A stretch of 64,000 bases of DNA from Mariprofundus sp. EBB-1 (GTDB lineage: Bacteria > Pseudomonadota > Zetaproteobacteria > Mariprofundales > Mariprofundaceae): NCBI RefSeq assembly GCF_003665155.1, contig NZ_RCFQ01000002.1:1-64000 (forward strand), read 5' to 3'. Within the stretch, counting starts at the first letter, position 1. Each line of letters begins with the position of its first letter. A program made the translations under genes and the position numbers. Under the pieces are notes generated by a model. It did no database searches. It was given only the letters and a program-made list of their open reading frames with translations, and was not told the DNA's origin. Below are positions 43,783-54,773 of this stretch, in pieces.

Positions 43783-44586
43783 ATGAAGTTGAAAAAGAGT
43801 TATTTGGCCATGTTAATGGCAAGCACAATGGGGATGGCTGTAAATGCATCTGTTGCACATGCTGAAGATCTATCTATCTCAGGAGATATAGGCGTAGCGA
43901 GTCAATATGTATGGCGTGGTGTCGCACAAAGCATCGATTCATCAGGGGGCAATCGTCCTGCTGTTCAAGGTGATCTGGGTGTTTCATATGGCGGGTTATC
44001 TGCTTCTGGATGGTTTTCAAACTCCTATCCTTCTCCTGACCCTCAGACTCCGAACAAGAGCGTTGTAGAGTTCGACTGGACTTTGGACTACTCGGGAAGC
44101 TTTGGTGATACGGGGCTGGGTTACTCTGTCGGAGGCATCTACTATACATACCTGTATGACGCTCATTCTAACTTTGCCGAGACGTATGTGGGCCTCTCTT
44201 ATGATGCAATGATTTCACCATCTCTGACCGTTTATTATACAGCTAAGGGTGTGCAAAGTGGTTTCTATAAAACTGGAGATCTATGGGTTGACCTGGGGCT
44301 TTCAACATCAGTGAAAGGTTTTGACCTCTCCCTTACTGGTTCTTATGTGAACTGGAAAACTGATGCGATAAATCGTGCTGTGGTTGCTGGTCTTGATACG
44401 TATAAAAACGGTCTCAGTTTAGTACAAGTGGGCATCAGCAAAGATATAGAAGCTGGTGCAGTAACAATTACACCTTCTATTGGTGTGTCTCTTCCAGTGA
44501 TCGGAAAATCAAGCGATGGTGAAAGGTATATCTACGGCACCGCTGCAAAGAATGAATTTGTTGCAGCTGTGAATATTGCCTACTGA
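43783..44586 (+). CDS. TorF-family putative porin (TIGR02001-like)
   Basis: A 267-residue secreted beta-barrel. The signal peptide (1-28, ending AHA) precedes EDLSISGDIGVASQYVWRGVAQS, the hallmark opening of this proteobacterial family. Alternating aromatic and polar residues run to the C-terminal Tyr (AAVNIAY). AAGGAG stands eight bases before ATG 43783. Behind a sigma-54-like promoter and ahead of glnK-amtB, it may let nitrogen compounds across the outer membrane. The substrate is unknown. Confidence 0.8.
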   Translation: MKLKKSYLAMLMASTMGMAVNASVAHAEDLSISGDIGVASQYVWRGVAQSIDSSGGNRPAVQGDLGVSYGGLSASGWFSNSYPSPDPQTPNKSVVEFDWTLDYSGSFGDTGLGYSVGGIYYTYLYDAHSNFAETYVGLSYDAMISPSLTVYYTAKGVQSGFYKTGDLWVDLGLSTSVKGFDLSLTGSYVNWKTDAINRAVVAGLDTYKNGLSLVQVGISKDIEAGAVTITPSIGVSLPVIGKSSDGERYIYGTAAKNEFVAAVNIAY

Positions 44587-44625
44587 GTGAACTGCTAAAT
44601 ATCTAAGGATACATATTGATAGTAA

Positions 44626-45030
<405 letters not shown>

Positions 45031-45045
45031 AGGAGGAATAATCTA

Positions 45046-46317
45046 ATGGAACAGTTATCAGGAGATATCCTGCAAACAAAATATGCACTCGACACCTTTT
45101 ATTTTCTGGTGATGGGCGCATTCGTCATGTGGATGGCGGCTGGCTTCTCGATGTTGGAAGCTGGCCTTGTCCGCTCTAAGAATACAGCTGAAATTTTAAC
45201 CAAGAATATTGTGCTCTATTCCATTGCATGCGTGATGTATATGTTGATTGGTTATAACATTATGTATGGCGGTGTATCTGAAAGTGGTTGGTTGCCAACA
45301 GGTATGGGGTTTGGTCTTGGTGCAGAAAACGAACTGGAAGCCGTACTGGCTGGAGGTGAAGAGCCGCCGTATTACTCCAAACTGTCGGATTTCTTCTTCC
45401 AGGTGGTGTTTGTTGCAACCGCGATGTCGATTGTATCCGGTGCTGTAGCTGAACGTATGAAATTATGGGCTTTCTTTGCTTTTGCTATCGTGCTGACCGG
45501 TTTCATCTATCCCATGCAGGGTATGTGGAAATGGGGTGGTGGTGCTCTAGATGCTGCCGGGTTCCTGGATTTCGCAGGTTCCGGTGTGGTGCATATGACT
45601 GGTGCTGCAGCTGCTTTGGCCGGTGTGCTGTTACTTGGAGCGCGTAAAGGAAAATATGGTAAAGATGGCTCTATCAATGCGATTCCCGGTGCGAATCTGC
45701 CATTAGCTACACTGGGTACATTTATCTTGTGGTTGGGCTGGTTCGGTTTCAACGGCGGTTCTGAGCTGAAGGTTTCCGATGTGGCAGAAGCCAATGCGGT
45801 TGCGATGGTGTTTGTGAATACCAATATGGCTGCGGCGGGTGGTTGTATTGGGGGGCTGCTTATTGCACGCCTGTGGTTTGGTAAGGCTGATTTGACCATG
45901 GCCTTGAATGGTGCACTGGCAGGGCTTGTTTCCATTACTGCTGAACCGCTGACACCATCACCTGAGTTGGCTACGTTGATCGGTGTTATTGGTGGTGCGA
46001 TTGTAGTCGCTTCAATTGTACTTATGGATACAAAGTTCAAAATTGATGATCCTGTCGGTGCGATTTCTGTGCATGGTGTGGTTGGTATCTGGGGTCTGTT
46101 GGCAGTATGTCTGTCTAACCCGGAAGCAACACTGGGCGCTCAATTGATGGGTATCGGTGTGATCTTTGCATGGGTGTTCGGCACCAGCTTCATTACCTGG
46201 TATGTCGTTAAGGCCCTCTTTGGTATTCGTGTATCAGAAGAAGAAGAGTATGAAGGTCTTGATGTGGGTGAATGTGGTTTAAATGCATATCCTGAGTTTA
46301 CACAAAGCAGAACCTGA
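45046..46317 (+). CDS. amtB: Ammonium transporter (first copy)
   Basis: A 423-residue Amt/MEP/Rh channel with eleven predicted membrane helices. The two pore histidines are in SGVVHMTGAAAAL and AISVHGVVGIWG. The signature DFAGSG is present near residue 180. The C-terminal tail (LRVSEEEEYEGLDVGECG type) is the part bound by GlnK. No cleaved signal peptide is obvious. It is followed by a strong terminator. Confidence 0.95.
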   Translation: MEQLSGDILQTKYALDTFYFLVMGAFVMWMAAGFSMLEAGLVRSKNTAEILTKNIVLYSIACVMYMLIGYNIMYGGVSESGWLPTGMGFGLGAENELEAVLAGGEEPPYYSKLSDFFFQVVFVATAMSIVSGAVAERMKLWAFFAFAIVLTGFIYPMQGMWKWGGGALDAAGFLDFAGSGVVHMTGAAAALAGVLLLGARKGKYGKDGSINAIPGANLPLATLGTFILWLGWFGFNGGSELKVSDVAEANAVAMVFVNTNMAAAGGCIGGLLIARLWFGKADLTMALNGALAGLVSITAEPLTPSPELATLIGVIGGAIVVASIVLMDTKFKIDDPVGAISVHGVVGIWGLLAVCLSNPEATLGAQLMGIGVIFAWVFGTSFITWYVVKALFGIRVSEEEEYEGLDVGECGLNAYPEFTQSRT

Positions 46318-46967
<650 letters not shown>

Positions 46968-47135
46968 ATATTCATATTGTTACAACGTTTCGTGAGCTGA
47001 AAACGATTATTTAGCAGATGCTGATTTATTATTGCATCTTGCACAGGGCCACGCCCGAAGGGTGCTACGCATGGAAGTGTGGCATAAAAATAACCATCAA
47101 TATTATAAAATTATAAACGTAAGGGGATTGGTTTA

Positions 47136-48347
47136 ATGAACACAGCAGGTTTTGATGTTTTTTTTCTTACCATGGGCGCTGCCATGGTGTTTGCGATGCA
47201 CGCTGGCTTTGCATTTTTGGAAGCAGGAACGGTACGTAAAAAGAATCAGGTGAATTCACTGGTGCGCGTGATCACCGATTTCGGTTTTTCAACTATATCC
47301 TATTTCTTCATCGGTTTTGCAGTGGCGTACGGTATTAACTTTTTTGCTCCTGTCTCGGAGTTGAATGTGCTTGGCGGTGCGAAGAACGGTTATGAAATGG
47401 TGCATTTCTTCTTTTTGCTTACCTTTGCAGCAGCCATTGCTGCCATTATATCCGGTGGTATCACAGAGCGTGTGCGCTTCTGGCCCAATGCAATGGCGAC
47501 GGTCATTATTGTGGCGACGGTCTATCCATTTTATGAAGGTATGATCTGGGCTGGTAATTATGGTTATCAAGCCTGGTTAGCAGCCAGCTTTGGTGCTGAA
47601 TTTCATGATTTTGCAGGTTCTGTCGTGGTGCATGCTATGGGAGGTTTTCTCGCTCTGGGTGCGGTGATCATGGTTGGTGCTCGCAAAGGACGTTACAATA
47701 AAAACGGTACAGTCAATGCGATCCTGCCATCCAATATCCCATTTCTGGCATTGGGTTCATGGATCCTTTGTGTGGGCTGGTTCGGCTTTAATGTGATGAG
47801 TGCAGGCAATGCAGCAGGTGCTTCAGGTCTTGTCGCCATGAATTCATTGCTGGCCATGGTTGGTGGTTTAGTCGCTGCTTTGGTGGTCGGTAAAAACGAT
47901 CCGGGCTTTGTACATAATGGAGCATTAGCAGGACTGGTGGCGATTTGTGCGGGTTCTGATCTGGTGCATCCGATCGGGGCGTTGGCCATTGGTTTAGTAG
48001 CGGGCTCTGTTTTTGTGCTCGGCTTTCAATATATCCAGAATAAACTGAAAATTGATGACGTGTTGGGGGTGATCCCCTTACATGGTATTTGTGGTGCATG
48101 GGGTGGTATATCAGCAGGCGTTTTTGGGACCACTGCAATGGGTGGTGCCGGAGGCGTAACCTTTATGGCGCAGCTTGTCGGAACACTGACGGGTGTAGGC
48201 ATTGCGGTGTTTGCAGGCTTCGTGGTTTTTGGGGCGATTCAGAAAATAATCGGCCTGCGATTGTCTGAAGAAGATGAGTATTTGGGAGCGGATCTGGCTA
48301 TTCACAATATCAGTGCCAACCCTGAAGACGATATGGCGAATCATTAA
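47136..48347 (+). CDS. amtB: Ammonium transporter (second copy)
   Basis: A 403-residue Amt protein, only moderately similar to the first copy and lacking its N-terminal segment of about 15 residues. The pore histidines lie in FAGSVVVHAMGGFL and VIPLHGICGAWGG. The GlnK-binding tail LRLSEEDEYLGAD is present. Two Amts of different subtype could differ in affinity or act as transporter and sensor. A terminator follows at 48395. Confidence 0.93.
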   Translation: MNTAGFDVFFLTMGAAMVFAMHAGFAFLEAGTVRKKNQVNSLVRVITDFGFSTISYFFIGFAVAYGINFFAPVSELNVLGGAKNGYEMVHFFFLLTFAAAIAAIISGGITERVRFWPNAMATVIIVATVYPFYEGMIWAGNYGYQAWLAASFGAEFHDFAGSVVVHAMGGFLALGAVIMVGARKGRYNKNGTVNAILPSNIPFLALGSWILCVGWFGFNVMSAGNAAGASGLVAMNSLLAMVGGLVAALVVGKNDPGFVHNGALAGLVAICAGSDLVHPIGALAIGLVAGSVFVLGFQYIQNKLKIDDVLGVIPLHGICGAWGGISAGVFGTTAMGGAGGVTFMAQLVGTLTGVGIAVFAGFVVFGAIQKIIGLRLSEEDEYLGADLAIHNISANPEDDMANH

Positions 48348-48394
48348 TGATGCGTGTTGGTCATTTTTAAGCTTCAGGTACAGATAAATTTACA

Positions 48395-48424
48395 AAGCCT
48401 TCACCTCTGGTGGAGGCTTTTTTT
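48395..48424 (+). terminator. Terminator after second amtB
   Basis: An 11-pair stem (AAGCCTTCACC with GGTGGAGGCTT, four-base loop, one T-G pair) is followed by T7. Confidence 0.88.
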
Positions 48425-48501
48425 CTGTGGGATCATGTAAAGATGATGCTGATGTATTATATCCAGTAAGAAATATTCACCACATCCACGTGGCTCCAAG
48501 C

Positions 48502-49794
48502 CTATTCGCGATGCAAGGCCAGCAGTGTGATGTCATCGCTTTGCCGTATCCCGTTCGCAAATCGATTCACACTCTTGTAGAGGAAATCGATGCAGTTGCC
48601 GGCACCCTGCGGTGCCTTGTTCAGTAAGGCCATCATACCGTCTTCGCCCAGTAACTCGCCTTGCGGAGACTTGGCCTCAGTAATGCCATCGGTGTACATC
48701 AGCACTGTTTCTCCATGTTGCAGCTGTATGCTGTCATAACTGTAAGCAGCGATGTCAATAATACCGATCGGTGGACCGGACGCCTCCAAACCGAAACGGG
48801 GTTTTCCTCCCTGTAAATAGACCGGTGGTAAATGGCCTGCATTGGCGATTTCCATGCGTCCGGAAGCAGGCTCCAGAATTAGCAATGTCAATGTGACAAA
48901 CATCCCCTTGCTGACTGTTTCACAAAATTTGCTGTTAAAACGGTTCAGTATATCGCAGGCATTGCCTCCTGCCATGCCCTCATAGCGCAAGTCTTTGAGC
49001 ACGCGCGACATAATCAGGGCTGCCGCCACACCCTTGCCGGACACGTCTCCAAGAAAATAGGCTACCCTGCCGTCCGGCAGGGGGAAGGCATCATAAAGAT
49101 CGCCACCGACCTCAAAGGCGCTTCGACTGAAGAAGGCGCAATCATAACCTTCTACGTTAGGCGGTGAAGCAGGTAGAAAGGACTGTTGCAACTGCTTGGC
49201 AAGCTCAAGATCTCGTTCTAACAGTGACTTCTCCAGCAGACATTGATGTATGCGAGCATTCTCAATTGCCACCGCGACCATTTTTGATAATGCATCAAGA
49301 AGGTTTAGGTCTTCCTCACTGAAATCGCCGCCAATACGGTTGATGACCTGGCATACGCCGATGCATTCCTCACCATAGCAGACTGGCACACAGACCATGT
49401 TGCGGGTACAAAAACCGGTTTCTTTGTCGTAATTGGAGTTAAAACGCGGGTCGGAAAATACATTATTTTGTAGCACCGCTTGTACATGCTCGGCTGACCA
49501 GCCGGCAATGCCGGTCCCTTTTGGCACGCGATACAACTCTCTCAATCGCTCGCTGGACTCACCCAGTGCCACATTGAATACCAGATCACCTGTCTCTGCA
49601 TCCAATAAAAATAGTGTACAGGCCTCAGATTCCATCACTTTCTGTGTCACTTCCATGATTAGCTTCAGTAAGGGGCCGAGTTGCAGTTCACTGGAGATAA
49701 GCTGGTTGACTTCCAGCGCCTTCAGAAGGTGTTTATTGCGTTTCTGACATTTATTCAGAATGCGGATCGAATCAAGCTTATTTATCCTTGGCAT
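48502..49794 (-). CDS. GAF-domain SpoIIE/RsbU-type serine phosphatase
   Basis: 430 residues. A short N-terminal helix is followed by a GAF domain (about 35-185; TLFLLDAETGDLVF, GTGIAGWSAEHVQ, MVCVPVCYGEECIGVCQVINR), a coiled linker (ELAKQLQQSFLPASPP), and a PP2C-like SpoIIE domain (about 235-428). The metal-binding aspartates are in EVGGDLYDAF, FLGDVSGKGVAAALIMS and QSDDITLLAL. Such phosphatases act on anti-sigma-factor antagonists in partner switching. No anti-sigma kinase or STAS gene is adjacent, so the target is unknown. Confidence 0.88.
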   Translation of the reverse strand: MPRINKLDSIRILNKCQKRNKHLLKALEVNQLISSELQLGPLLKLIMEVTQKVMESEACTLFLLDAETGDLVFNVALGESSERLRELYRVPKGTGIAGWSAEHVQAVLQNNVFSDPRFNSNYDKETGFCTRNMVCVPVCYGEECIGVCQVINRIGGDFSEEDLNLLDALSKMVAVAIENARIHQCLLEKSLLERDLELAKQLQQSFLPASPPNVEGYDCAFFSRSAFEVGGDLYDAFPLPDGRVAYFLGDVSGKGVAAALIMSRVLKDLRYEGMAGGNACDILNRFNSKFCETVSKGMFVTLTLLILEPASGRMEIANAGHLPPVYLQGGKPRFGLEASGPPIGIIDIAAYSYDSIQLQHGETVLMYTDGITEAKSPQGELLGEDGMMALLNKAPQGAGNCIDFLYKSVNRFANGIRQSDDITLLALHRE

Positions 49795-50047
49795 ATCAGT
49801 GGATACAAGGCAAAACCCCAGGTTTTGTCAATCTTGCAGCGACTTGCCATCTGCCTGTCAGTACCCATGGCTGCGTTACGCCTCTTGCCATGAGTACTTA
49901 CAGATCAACTGATACCGACAATATGAGGTGGTTGGTGTGCTACAAATATAAAAATTATTTATAAATGAATGCGCCTTTGCTTGAATTCATTGCTGGCGCT
50001 AGTCTGCGCGACCGTTTTAAAATAGAGATAGTTTAGAGGTAATAGCA

Positions 50048-51838
50048 ATGCTAGCGCGTACATATTGTGGTGATTTTCGTAAAACAGATCTGAAGAAAAA
50101 AGTACGTTTGAATGGTTGGGTAGAGACCAATCGTGACCATGGTGGCGTGATTTTCCTGGATGTACGAGATCGCTCCGGAGTTGTGCAGGTAGTCGCCCAT
50201 CCTGACACACCTGAAATGCATGTCCTGGCACATTCCATGCGCCAGCAAAATGTTATTGAAGTGGTCGGTGAAGTGATTCCTCGTTATGCTGATGCTATTA
50301 ATCCCAAGCTGGCGACTGGCGAGATCGAAGTGAAAATCATCAGCATGACGTTACTCAACAGAGCTGATACACCACCATTTGCGATTGAAGATGATTGTAA
50401 TACAGGTGAACAGCATCGTCTTGAATACCGATATCTGGATCTGCGTCGCCCTTGCATGCAGAAGAATTTGATGTTGCGCCATAAAGTTACCCATGCTGCA
50501 CGTAATTATCTGGACAGCCAGAGCTTTCTCGATGTTGAAACACCTATTTTAAACAAATCTACCCCTGAAGGTGCACGTGATTACCTGGTGCCTTCGCGTA
50601 TTTATCCGGGTTCTTTTTATGCTTTGCCACAGAGTCCACAGCTTTTTAAACAGTTGTTGATGGTTGCCGGTGTAGATCGTTATTATCAAATTGCACGCTG
50701 CTTCCGTGATGAAGATTTGCGTGCTGATCGCCAGCCTGAATTTACCCAGGTGGATCTGGAAATGTCGTTTGTTACACAGGACGATGTCATGGCCGTGGCT
50801 GAAGGTTTGATCCGCTCTATGTTTGAAGCGGGCATGAATACGCCAATTGAAGAAGCCTTTCCGCACATTACCTACGCTGAAGCGATGGATCGTTATGGTT
50901 TAGATCGCCCTGATGTACGTTTTGGTCTGGAACATATTGATGTCACTGACCTGATGAAAGAGGTCGACTTTAAAGTGTTCAGCGATCCTGCCAACAATGG
51001 TGGACTGGTTAAAGTGATTCGCGTGCCGAATGGTAGTAGTCAGTTGAGTCGCAAGAAAATTGATAACTACACCAAGTTTGTGTCTATTTATGGTGCCAGA
51101 GGTTTGGCCTATATCAAGGTTAATGATAAGGATGATATTCCGGGTGGCCTACAGTCTCCGATTGTGAAAAACCTCTCTGAAGATGTGTTGAAAGCACTGC
51201 TTGAGCGTTGTGAGGCAGAAAATGGCGATCTGTTGTTCTTTGGTGCTGATACCAAAGAAGTGGTGAATAATGCCTTGGGTTATTTGCGTGTTGAACTGGG
51301 TAAAGATCTGGAACTGTTTGATGTCAAATCGAATCAGTTTGTCTGGGTGGTTGATTTTCCGATGTTTGAATGGGATGCCGAGAACAAACGTCCACAAGCT
51401 CTGCATCATCCGTTTACGGCGCCTTACCCTGAAGATCTGGATAAACTTGAAACAGCACCGCTTGAGATGCGTTCACAAGCCTATGATCTGGTTTGGAACG
51501 GCACGGAGATTGGTGGTGGATCCATTCGTATTCACGACACCGAAGTTCAAGCACGTGTATTGAAAGCGCTTAATATTTCTGATGAAGAAGCCAATGATAA
51601 GTTCGGCTTCCTGCTCAATGCCCTGAAATACGGTGCTCCGCCACATGGCGGTCTGGCGTTTGGTTTAGATCGTGTGTTGAGTTTGATGGTGGGTGCAGAA
51701 TCTATTCGTGATGTGATTGCCTTTCCTAAAACACAGCGTGCGGCTGATCCAATGTCTGATTCACCATCTGAAGTGGGTGATGCGCAGTGGAAAGAGCTGG
51801 GCTTGCGTAAACGTCCAACCATCAAAGTCACTGAGTAA
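50048..51838 (+). CDS. aspS: Aspartyl-tRNA synthetase, likely non-discriminating
   Basis: A 596-residue bacterial-type class II synthetase: an OB-fold anticodon domain (1-105), a catalytic core with motif 2 RCFRDEDLRADRQPEF near residue 220 and motif 3 GGLAFGLDRVLSL near residue 535, and the bacterial GAD insertion (about 290-420). Residue 31 in NRDHGG is His. In Pseudomonas this position (His31 versus Leu30 in E. coli) was linked to also charging tRNA-Asn, which would then need GatCAB. The start ATG 50048 follows GAGGTAATAGCA. Confidence 0.95.
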   Translation: MLARTYCGDFRKTDLKKKVRLNGWVETNRDHGGVIFLDVRDRSGVVQVVAHPDTPEMHVLAHSMRQQNVIEVVGEVIPRYADAINPKLATGEIEVKIISMTLLNRADTPPFAIEDDCNTGEQHRLEYRYLDLRRPCMQKNLMLRHKVTHAARNYLDSQSFLDVETPILNKSTPEGARDYLVPSRIYPGSFYALPQSPQLFKQLLMVAGVDRYYQIARCFRDEDLRADRQPEFTQVDLEMSFVTQDDVMAVAEGLIRSMFEAGMNTPIEEAFPHITYAEAMDRYGLDRPDVRFGLEHIDVTDLMKEVDFKVFSDPANNGGLVKVIRVPNGSSQLSRKKIDNYTKFVSIYGARGLAYIKVNDKDDIPGGLQSPIVKNLSEDVLKALLERCEAENGDLLFFGADTKEVVNNALGYLRVELGKDLELFDVKSNQFVWVVDFPMFEWDAENKRPQALHHPFTAPYPEDLDKLETAPLEMRSQAYDLVWNGTEIGGGSIRIHDTEVQARVLKALNISDEEANDKFGFLLNALKYGAPPHGGLAFGLDRVLSLMVGAESIRDVIAFPKTQRAADPMSDSPSEVGDAQWKELGLRKRPTIKVTE

Positions 51839-51878
51839 TCATCGACTCAGCGCTTAGCAACAGTATTTAGATAAAAAA

Positions 51879-51912
51879 AAGGCTCACTTACGCAGGTAAG
51901 TGGGCCTTTGTT
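51879..51912 (+). terminator. Terminator after aspS
   Basis: An imperfect 12-pair stem (GGCTCACTTAC with GTAAGTGGGCC) has an A run before it and a short T stretch after. Confidence 0.75.
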
Positions 51913-52026
51913 CTGTTTGGCTGATGATTTCTAAATCATCAGATTGGTTATCTGTTGCTAGTGGGCTTGGATAGCGATTATTTTGATCGCGTTGACATCA
52001 ACTAAAAATGATACGATCATACCTCC

Positions 52027-52308
52027 ATGCGTCTTATATTGTTGATACCATTGCTGTTACTGGCTTCCTGTGTGACAAAGCCACCGGCTCAGGAAATGTC
52101 CGATGCGCGCTCTGCCATCAAGATGGCACAAGAGTTGCCCGGTCAGCAACAGAATGCTGATAAGTTTTTACAAAGTGCGGAGAAAGCGTTGGAAGAAGCG
52201 GCCGCTGCTATTCAGGTGGAACGCTATGAGCGTGCCCGTAACAAAGCTTTGGAAGCCAAGCGCCATGCCCAACAGGCTGCACGTTTGAAACAGTCCAAAC
52301 ATAAATAA
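52027..52308 (+). CDS. Small lipoprotein with DUF4398-like helical domain
   Basis: 93 residues. The signal peptide ends in the lipobox LASC (Cys15), so the protein should be lipid-anchored. Its mature part is one long Ala/Glu/Lys/Gln-rich helix (SAEKALEEAAAAIQVERYERARNKALEAKRHA) like DUF4398 proteins. Residues after the Cys (VT) do not suggest inner-membrane retention. It lies 54 bases ahead of icd. Function unknown. Confidence 0.75.
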   Translation: MRLILLIPLLLLASCVTKPPAQEMSDARSAIKMAQELPGQQQNADKFLQSAEKALEEAAAAIQVERYERARNKALEAKRHAQQAARLKQSKHK

Positions 52309-52362
52309 CAGAAGTGAAGGCTTCAATCTTTTAACCTATTTATAGACATTCGAGGATTCATC

Positions 52363-54111
52363 ATGGCATTTGATCATATCACTGTTCCAGAAAATGGCGA
52401 AAAAATAACCATGGGAGATGATGGCCTTCTACAAATACCAGATCGGCCGATTGTCACGTTTATTGAGGGTGATGGCACTGGGAGGGATATCTGGAAATCT
52501 TCCAGGCGCGTGCTTGATGCTGCTGTTGAGAAAGCCTATGGCGGAGCGCGTAAAATTGCCTGGATGGAAGTGTATGCAGGCGAAAAATCATGGAATATGT
52601 ATGGTCAGAATGATGATGCCTGGCTGCCGGATGAGACGCTTGAGGCATTTAAAACGTATCTGATCGGTATGAAAGGTCCGTTGACCACTCCTATTGGTGG
52701 CGGCATCAGTTCGCTGAATGTGGCGCTGCGTCAGAAATTGGATCTCTATACCTGTCTGCGTCCGGTGAAATATTTTGAGGGTGTTCCGTCTCCGGTGAAG
52801 CGTCCACAAGATGTCGATATGGTGATTTTCCGTGAAAATGCTGAAGATATTTATGCCGGTATTGAGTGGCAGGCCGAAACCGATGATGCCAACAAGGTGA
52901 TCGCCTTTTTGCAGAATGAAATGGGTGTGAAAAATATCCGCTTCCCTGAAAGTAGCGGTATTGGTGTGAAACCGGTATCGCGTGAAGGTACGGAGCGCTT
53001 AGTGCGCGCAGCAATTCAGTATGCCATTGATCACAACCGTACCTCTGTCACGCTGGTGCATAAGGGCAATATTATGAAATTCACCGAAGGTGCGTTCCGC
53101 AACTGGGGATATGCGCTGGCTAAAGCTGAATTCGGAGCCGAAGAGATTGATGGTGGCCCATGGTGCAAGTTGCCCAATGGTATCGTGATTAAAGATTCTA
53201 TTGCTGACATTACGCTCCAACAGGTGCTCACGCGGGCAACTGAATTTGATGTTATTGCTACCCTGAATTTGAATGGAGATTATCTGTCGGATGCACTGGC
53301 TGCACAGGTGGGTGGCATAGGTATCGCACCTGGAGCCAATATCAATTATGTGTCCGGTCATGCGATTTTTGAAGCAACACATGGCACTGCACCTAAATAT
53401 GCGGATAAAGACATGGTCAATCCCTGTTCGGTTATCTTATCCGGTGAAATGATGCTGCGTTATATGGGGTGGGAAGAAGCTGCGGATCTGATTCTTAAAG
53501 GTATCAATGAAACGATTGCAGCCAAGACTGTGACCTATGATTTCCATCGTTTGATGGATGGTGCAACCAAACTCTCTACCTCAGCATATGGTGATGCAGT
53601 CATTGCAGGTATGGATCTATCGCATGTCGATCACGCAGATACGGTAGCTGATCAATATGATGAGCTGGCGGCGCGTTTTAAAGAGCAATTTGAAACGGGC
53701 GCTGAAAAGAGTGCTGAGTTTGCTGGCATAGCGATGGAAAAAGCGCGCAAGCAACTGACTGCGGCTGGTGCCTTTTCTGAAGAGCAGGGACAGAATCTAA
53801 AAACATTCCTTGAACGTGATCTATCTCAAATGGCCGAGATGATGCGGGATGAAGCTAAAGAAAAGTTGAATCCGGCGCGTGTGGGAGCAGGGGCGATGTC
53901 CTCCTTGTCAGCCCTGTTGAATATGGCTGGTAGTAGGTTTGCATCGATAGCTGAAAAAACCAAAGAGGCTATTTCATGTCGTTCCGGTGAAATCACCAGT
54001 GCGGGCACGTTGACCTGTGTGTCATGTGATCATGAACTGCATTTCAAAAAAACTGGCCGTGTGCCTCCATGTCCGAACTGCCATGCGACGACATTTCGCA
54101 AGAGCTATTAA
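52363..54111 (+). CDS. icd: NADP-type isocitrate dehydrogenase fused to a DUF1451-like zinc-ribbon domain
   Basis: 582 residues. Residues 1 to about 420 are a complete Icd. The substrate loop [13 protein letters not shown] lies near 113-125, and the serine that E. coli Icd phosphorylates is conserved. [15 protein letters not shown] carries the Lys-Tyr pair typical of NADP enzymes. From about 421 an added part begins: a helical stretch ([14 protein letters not shown]) and a zinc ribbon with LTCVSC and PPCPNC, closely like the stand-alone YbeL/DUF1451 proteins. There is no stop or frameshift at the junction. The role of the tail is unknown; metal-linked regulation or partner binding is possible. 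Confidence 0.93.
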   Translation: MAFDHITVPENGEKITMGDDGLLQIPDRPIVTFIEGDGTGRDIWKSSRRVLDAAVEKAYGGARKIAWMEVYAGEKSWNMYGQNDDAWLPDETLEAFKTYLIGMKGPLTTPIGGGISSLNVALRQKLDLYTCLRPVKYFEGVPSPVKRPQDVDMVIFRENAEDIYAGIEWQAETDDANKVIAFLQNEMGVKNIRFPESSGIGVKPVSREGTERLVRAAIQYAIDHNRTSVTLVHKGNIMKFTEGAFRNWGYALAKAEFGAEEIDGGPWCKLPNGIVIKDSIADITLQQVLTRATEFDVIATLNLNGDYLSDALAAQVGGIGIAPGANINYVSGHAIFEATHGTAPKYADKDMVNPCSVILSGEMMLRYMGWEEAADLILKGINETIAAKTVTYDFHRLMDGATKLSTSAYGDAVIAGMDLSHVDHADTVADQYDELAARFKEQFETGAEKSAEFAGIAMEKARKQLTAAGAFSEEQGQNLKTFLERDLSQMAEMMRDEAKEKLNPARVGAGAMSSLSALLNMAGSRFASIAEKTKEAISCRSGEITSAGTLTCVSCDHELHFKKTGRVPPCPNCHATTFRKSY

Positions 54112-54225
54112 GGCGGTTTTTATAAAAAGTCATTCATCTAACTTGGCATTGATGGAAGATTCGGAAAATATCAAGTCAAAGTGTTCACCTCTGCATTCTG
54201 AACGGATATAAAATAGGAGGCATCA

Positions 54226-54571
54226 ATGAAAAAATATCTGTTTATAATGATCTTGTTCGGGCTGACTCCTTTGGTCGCAAATGCTTCATGCAGCGAGGAT
54301 AGAATTACGACCAACGAGTTGGCATAGCCTGACCAAAGATCCTGATTGGGCCATTACAGATTATAATGAATATGGTGCGACTGTTGATAATTATGATGTC
54401 TATGAAAGCAGTAAAAAAGTGCGTTTCAAAAGAACCAATTGGGGGAATGATCGTTATAACGGGTTTATTCAATGTATGCCTGACCATCAAATCCACGTTA
54501 AGGTTTGCGGAGGTTACGGATCGGGGCGGCATGATCTGATGAATCAATTGCTTAAAGGTGCTTATCCGTAA
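54226..54571 (+). pseudogene. Small secreted protein gene broken by a frameshift
   Basis: ATG 54226 follows AGGAGG and encodes a clean signal peptide (KKYLFIMILFGLTPLVANA) but meets TAG at 54325-54327 after 33 codons. The +1 frame is open across this point and continues as 80 well-behaved residues (about SLTKDPDWAITDYNEYG to the stop at 54571) with two cysteines. One base gained or lost between about 54290 and 54327 would join them into one exported protein of about 114 residues. I do not recognise the family. Sequencing error cannot be excluded. Confidence 0.55.
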
Positions 54572-54773
54572 TCGTCGGTAGAAGATGCGATAGAGAAGTT
54601 TTGTGATGCATGTTGGTGCATCTCTCCCTTTATTTATTGAAAAACTACCTCTCTGAATTTCGATTTATTGCTGCTGCATCGTCGTTGTTAAACCTTGCAT
54701 TCGTGGCAATGGTGTAATCATCAATGATATCCACGGTGTACTGAAATAGTACATCTGGAAAGCAGATGTCGGC

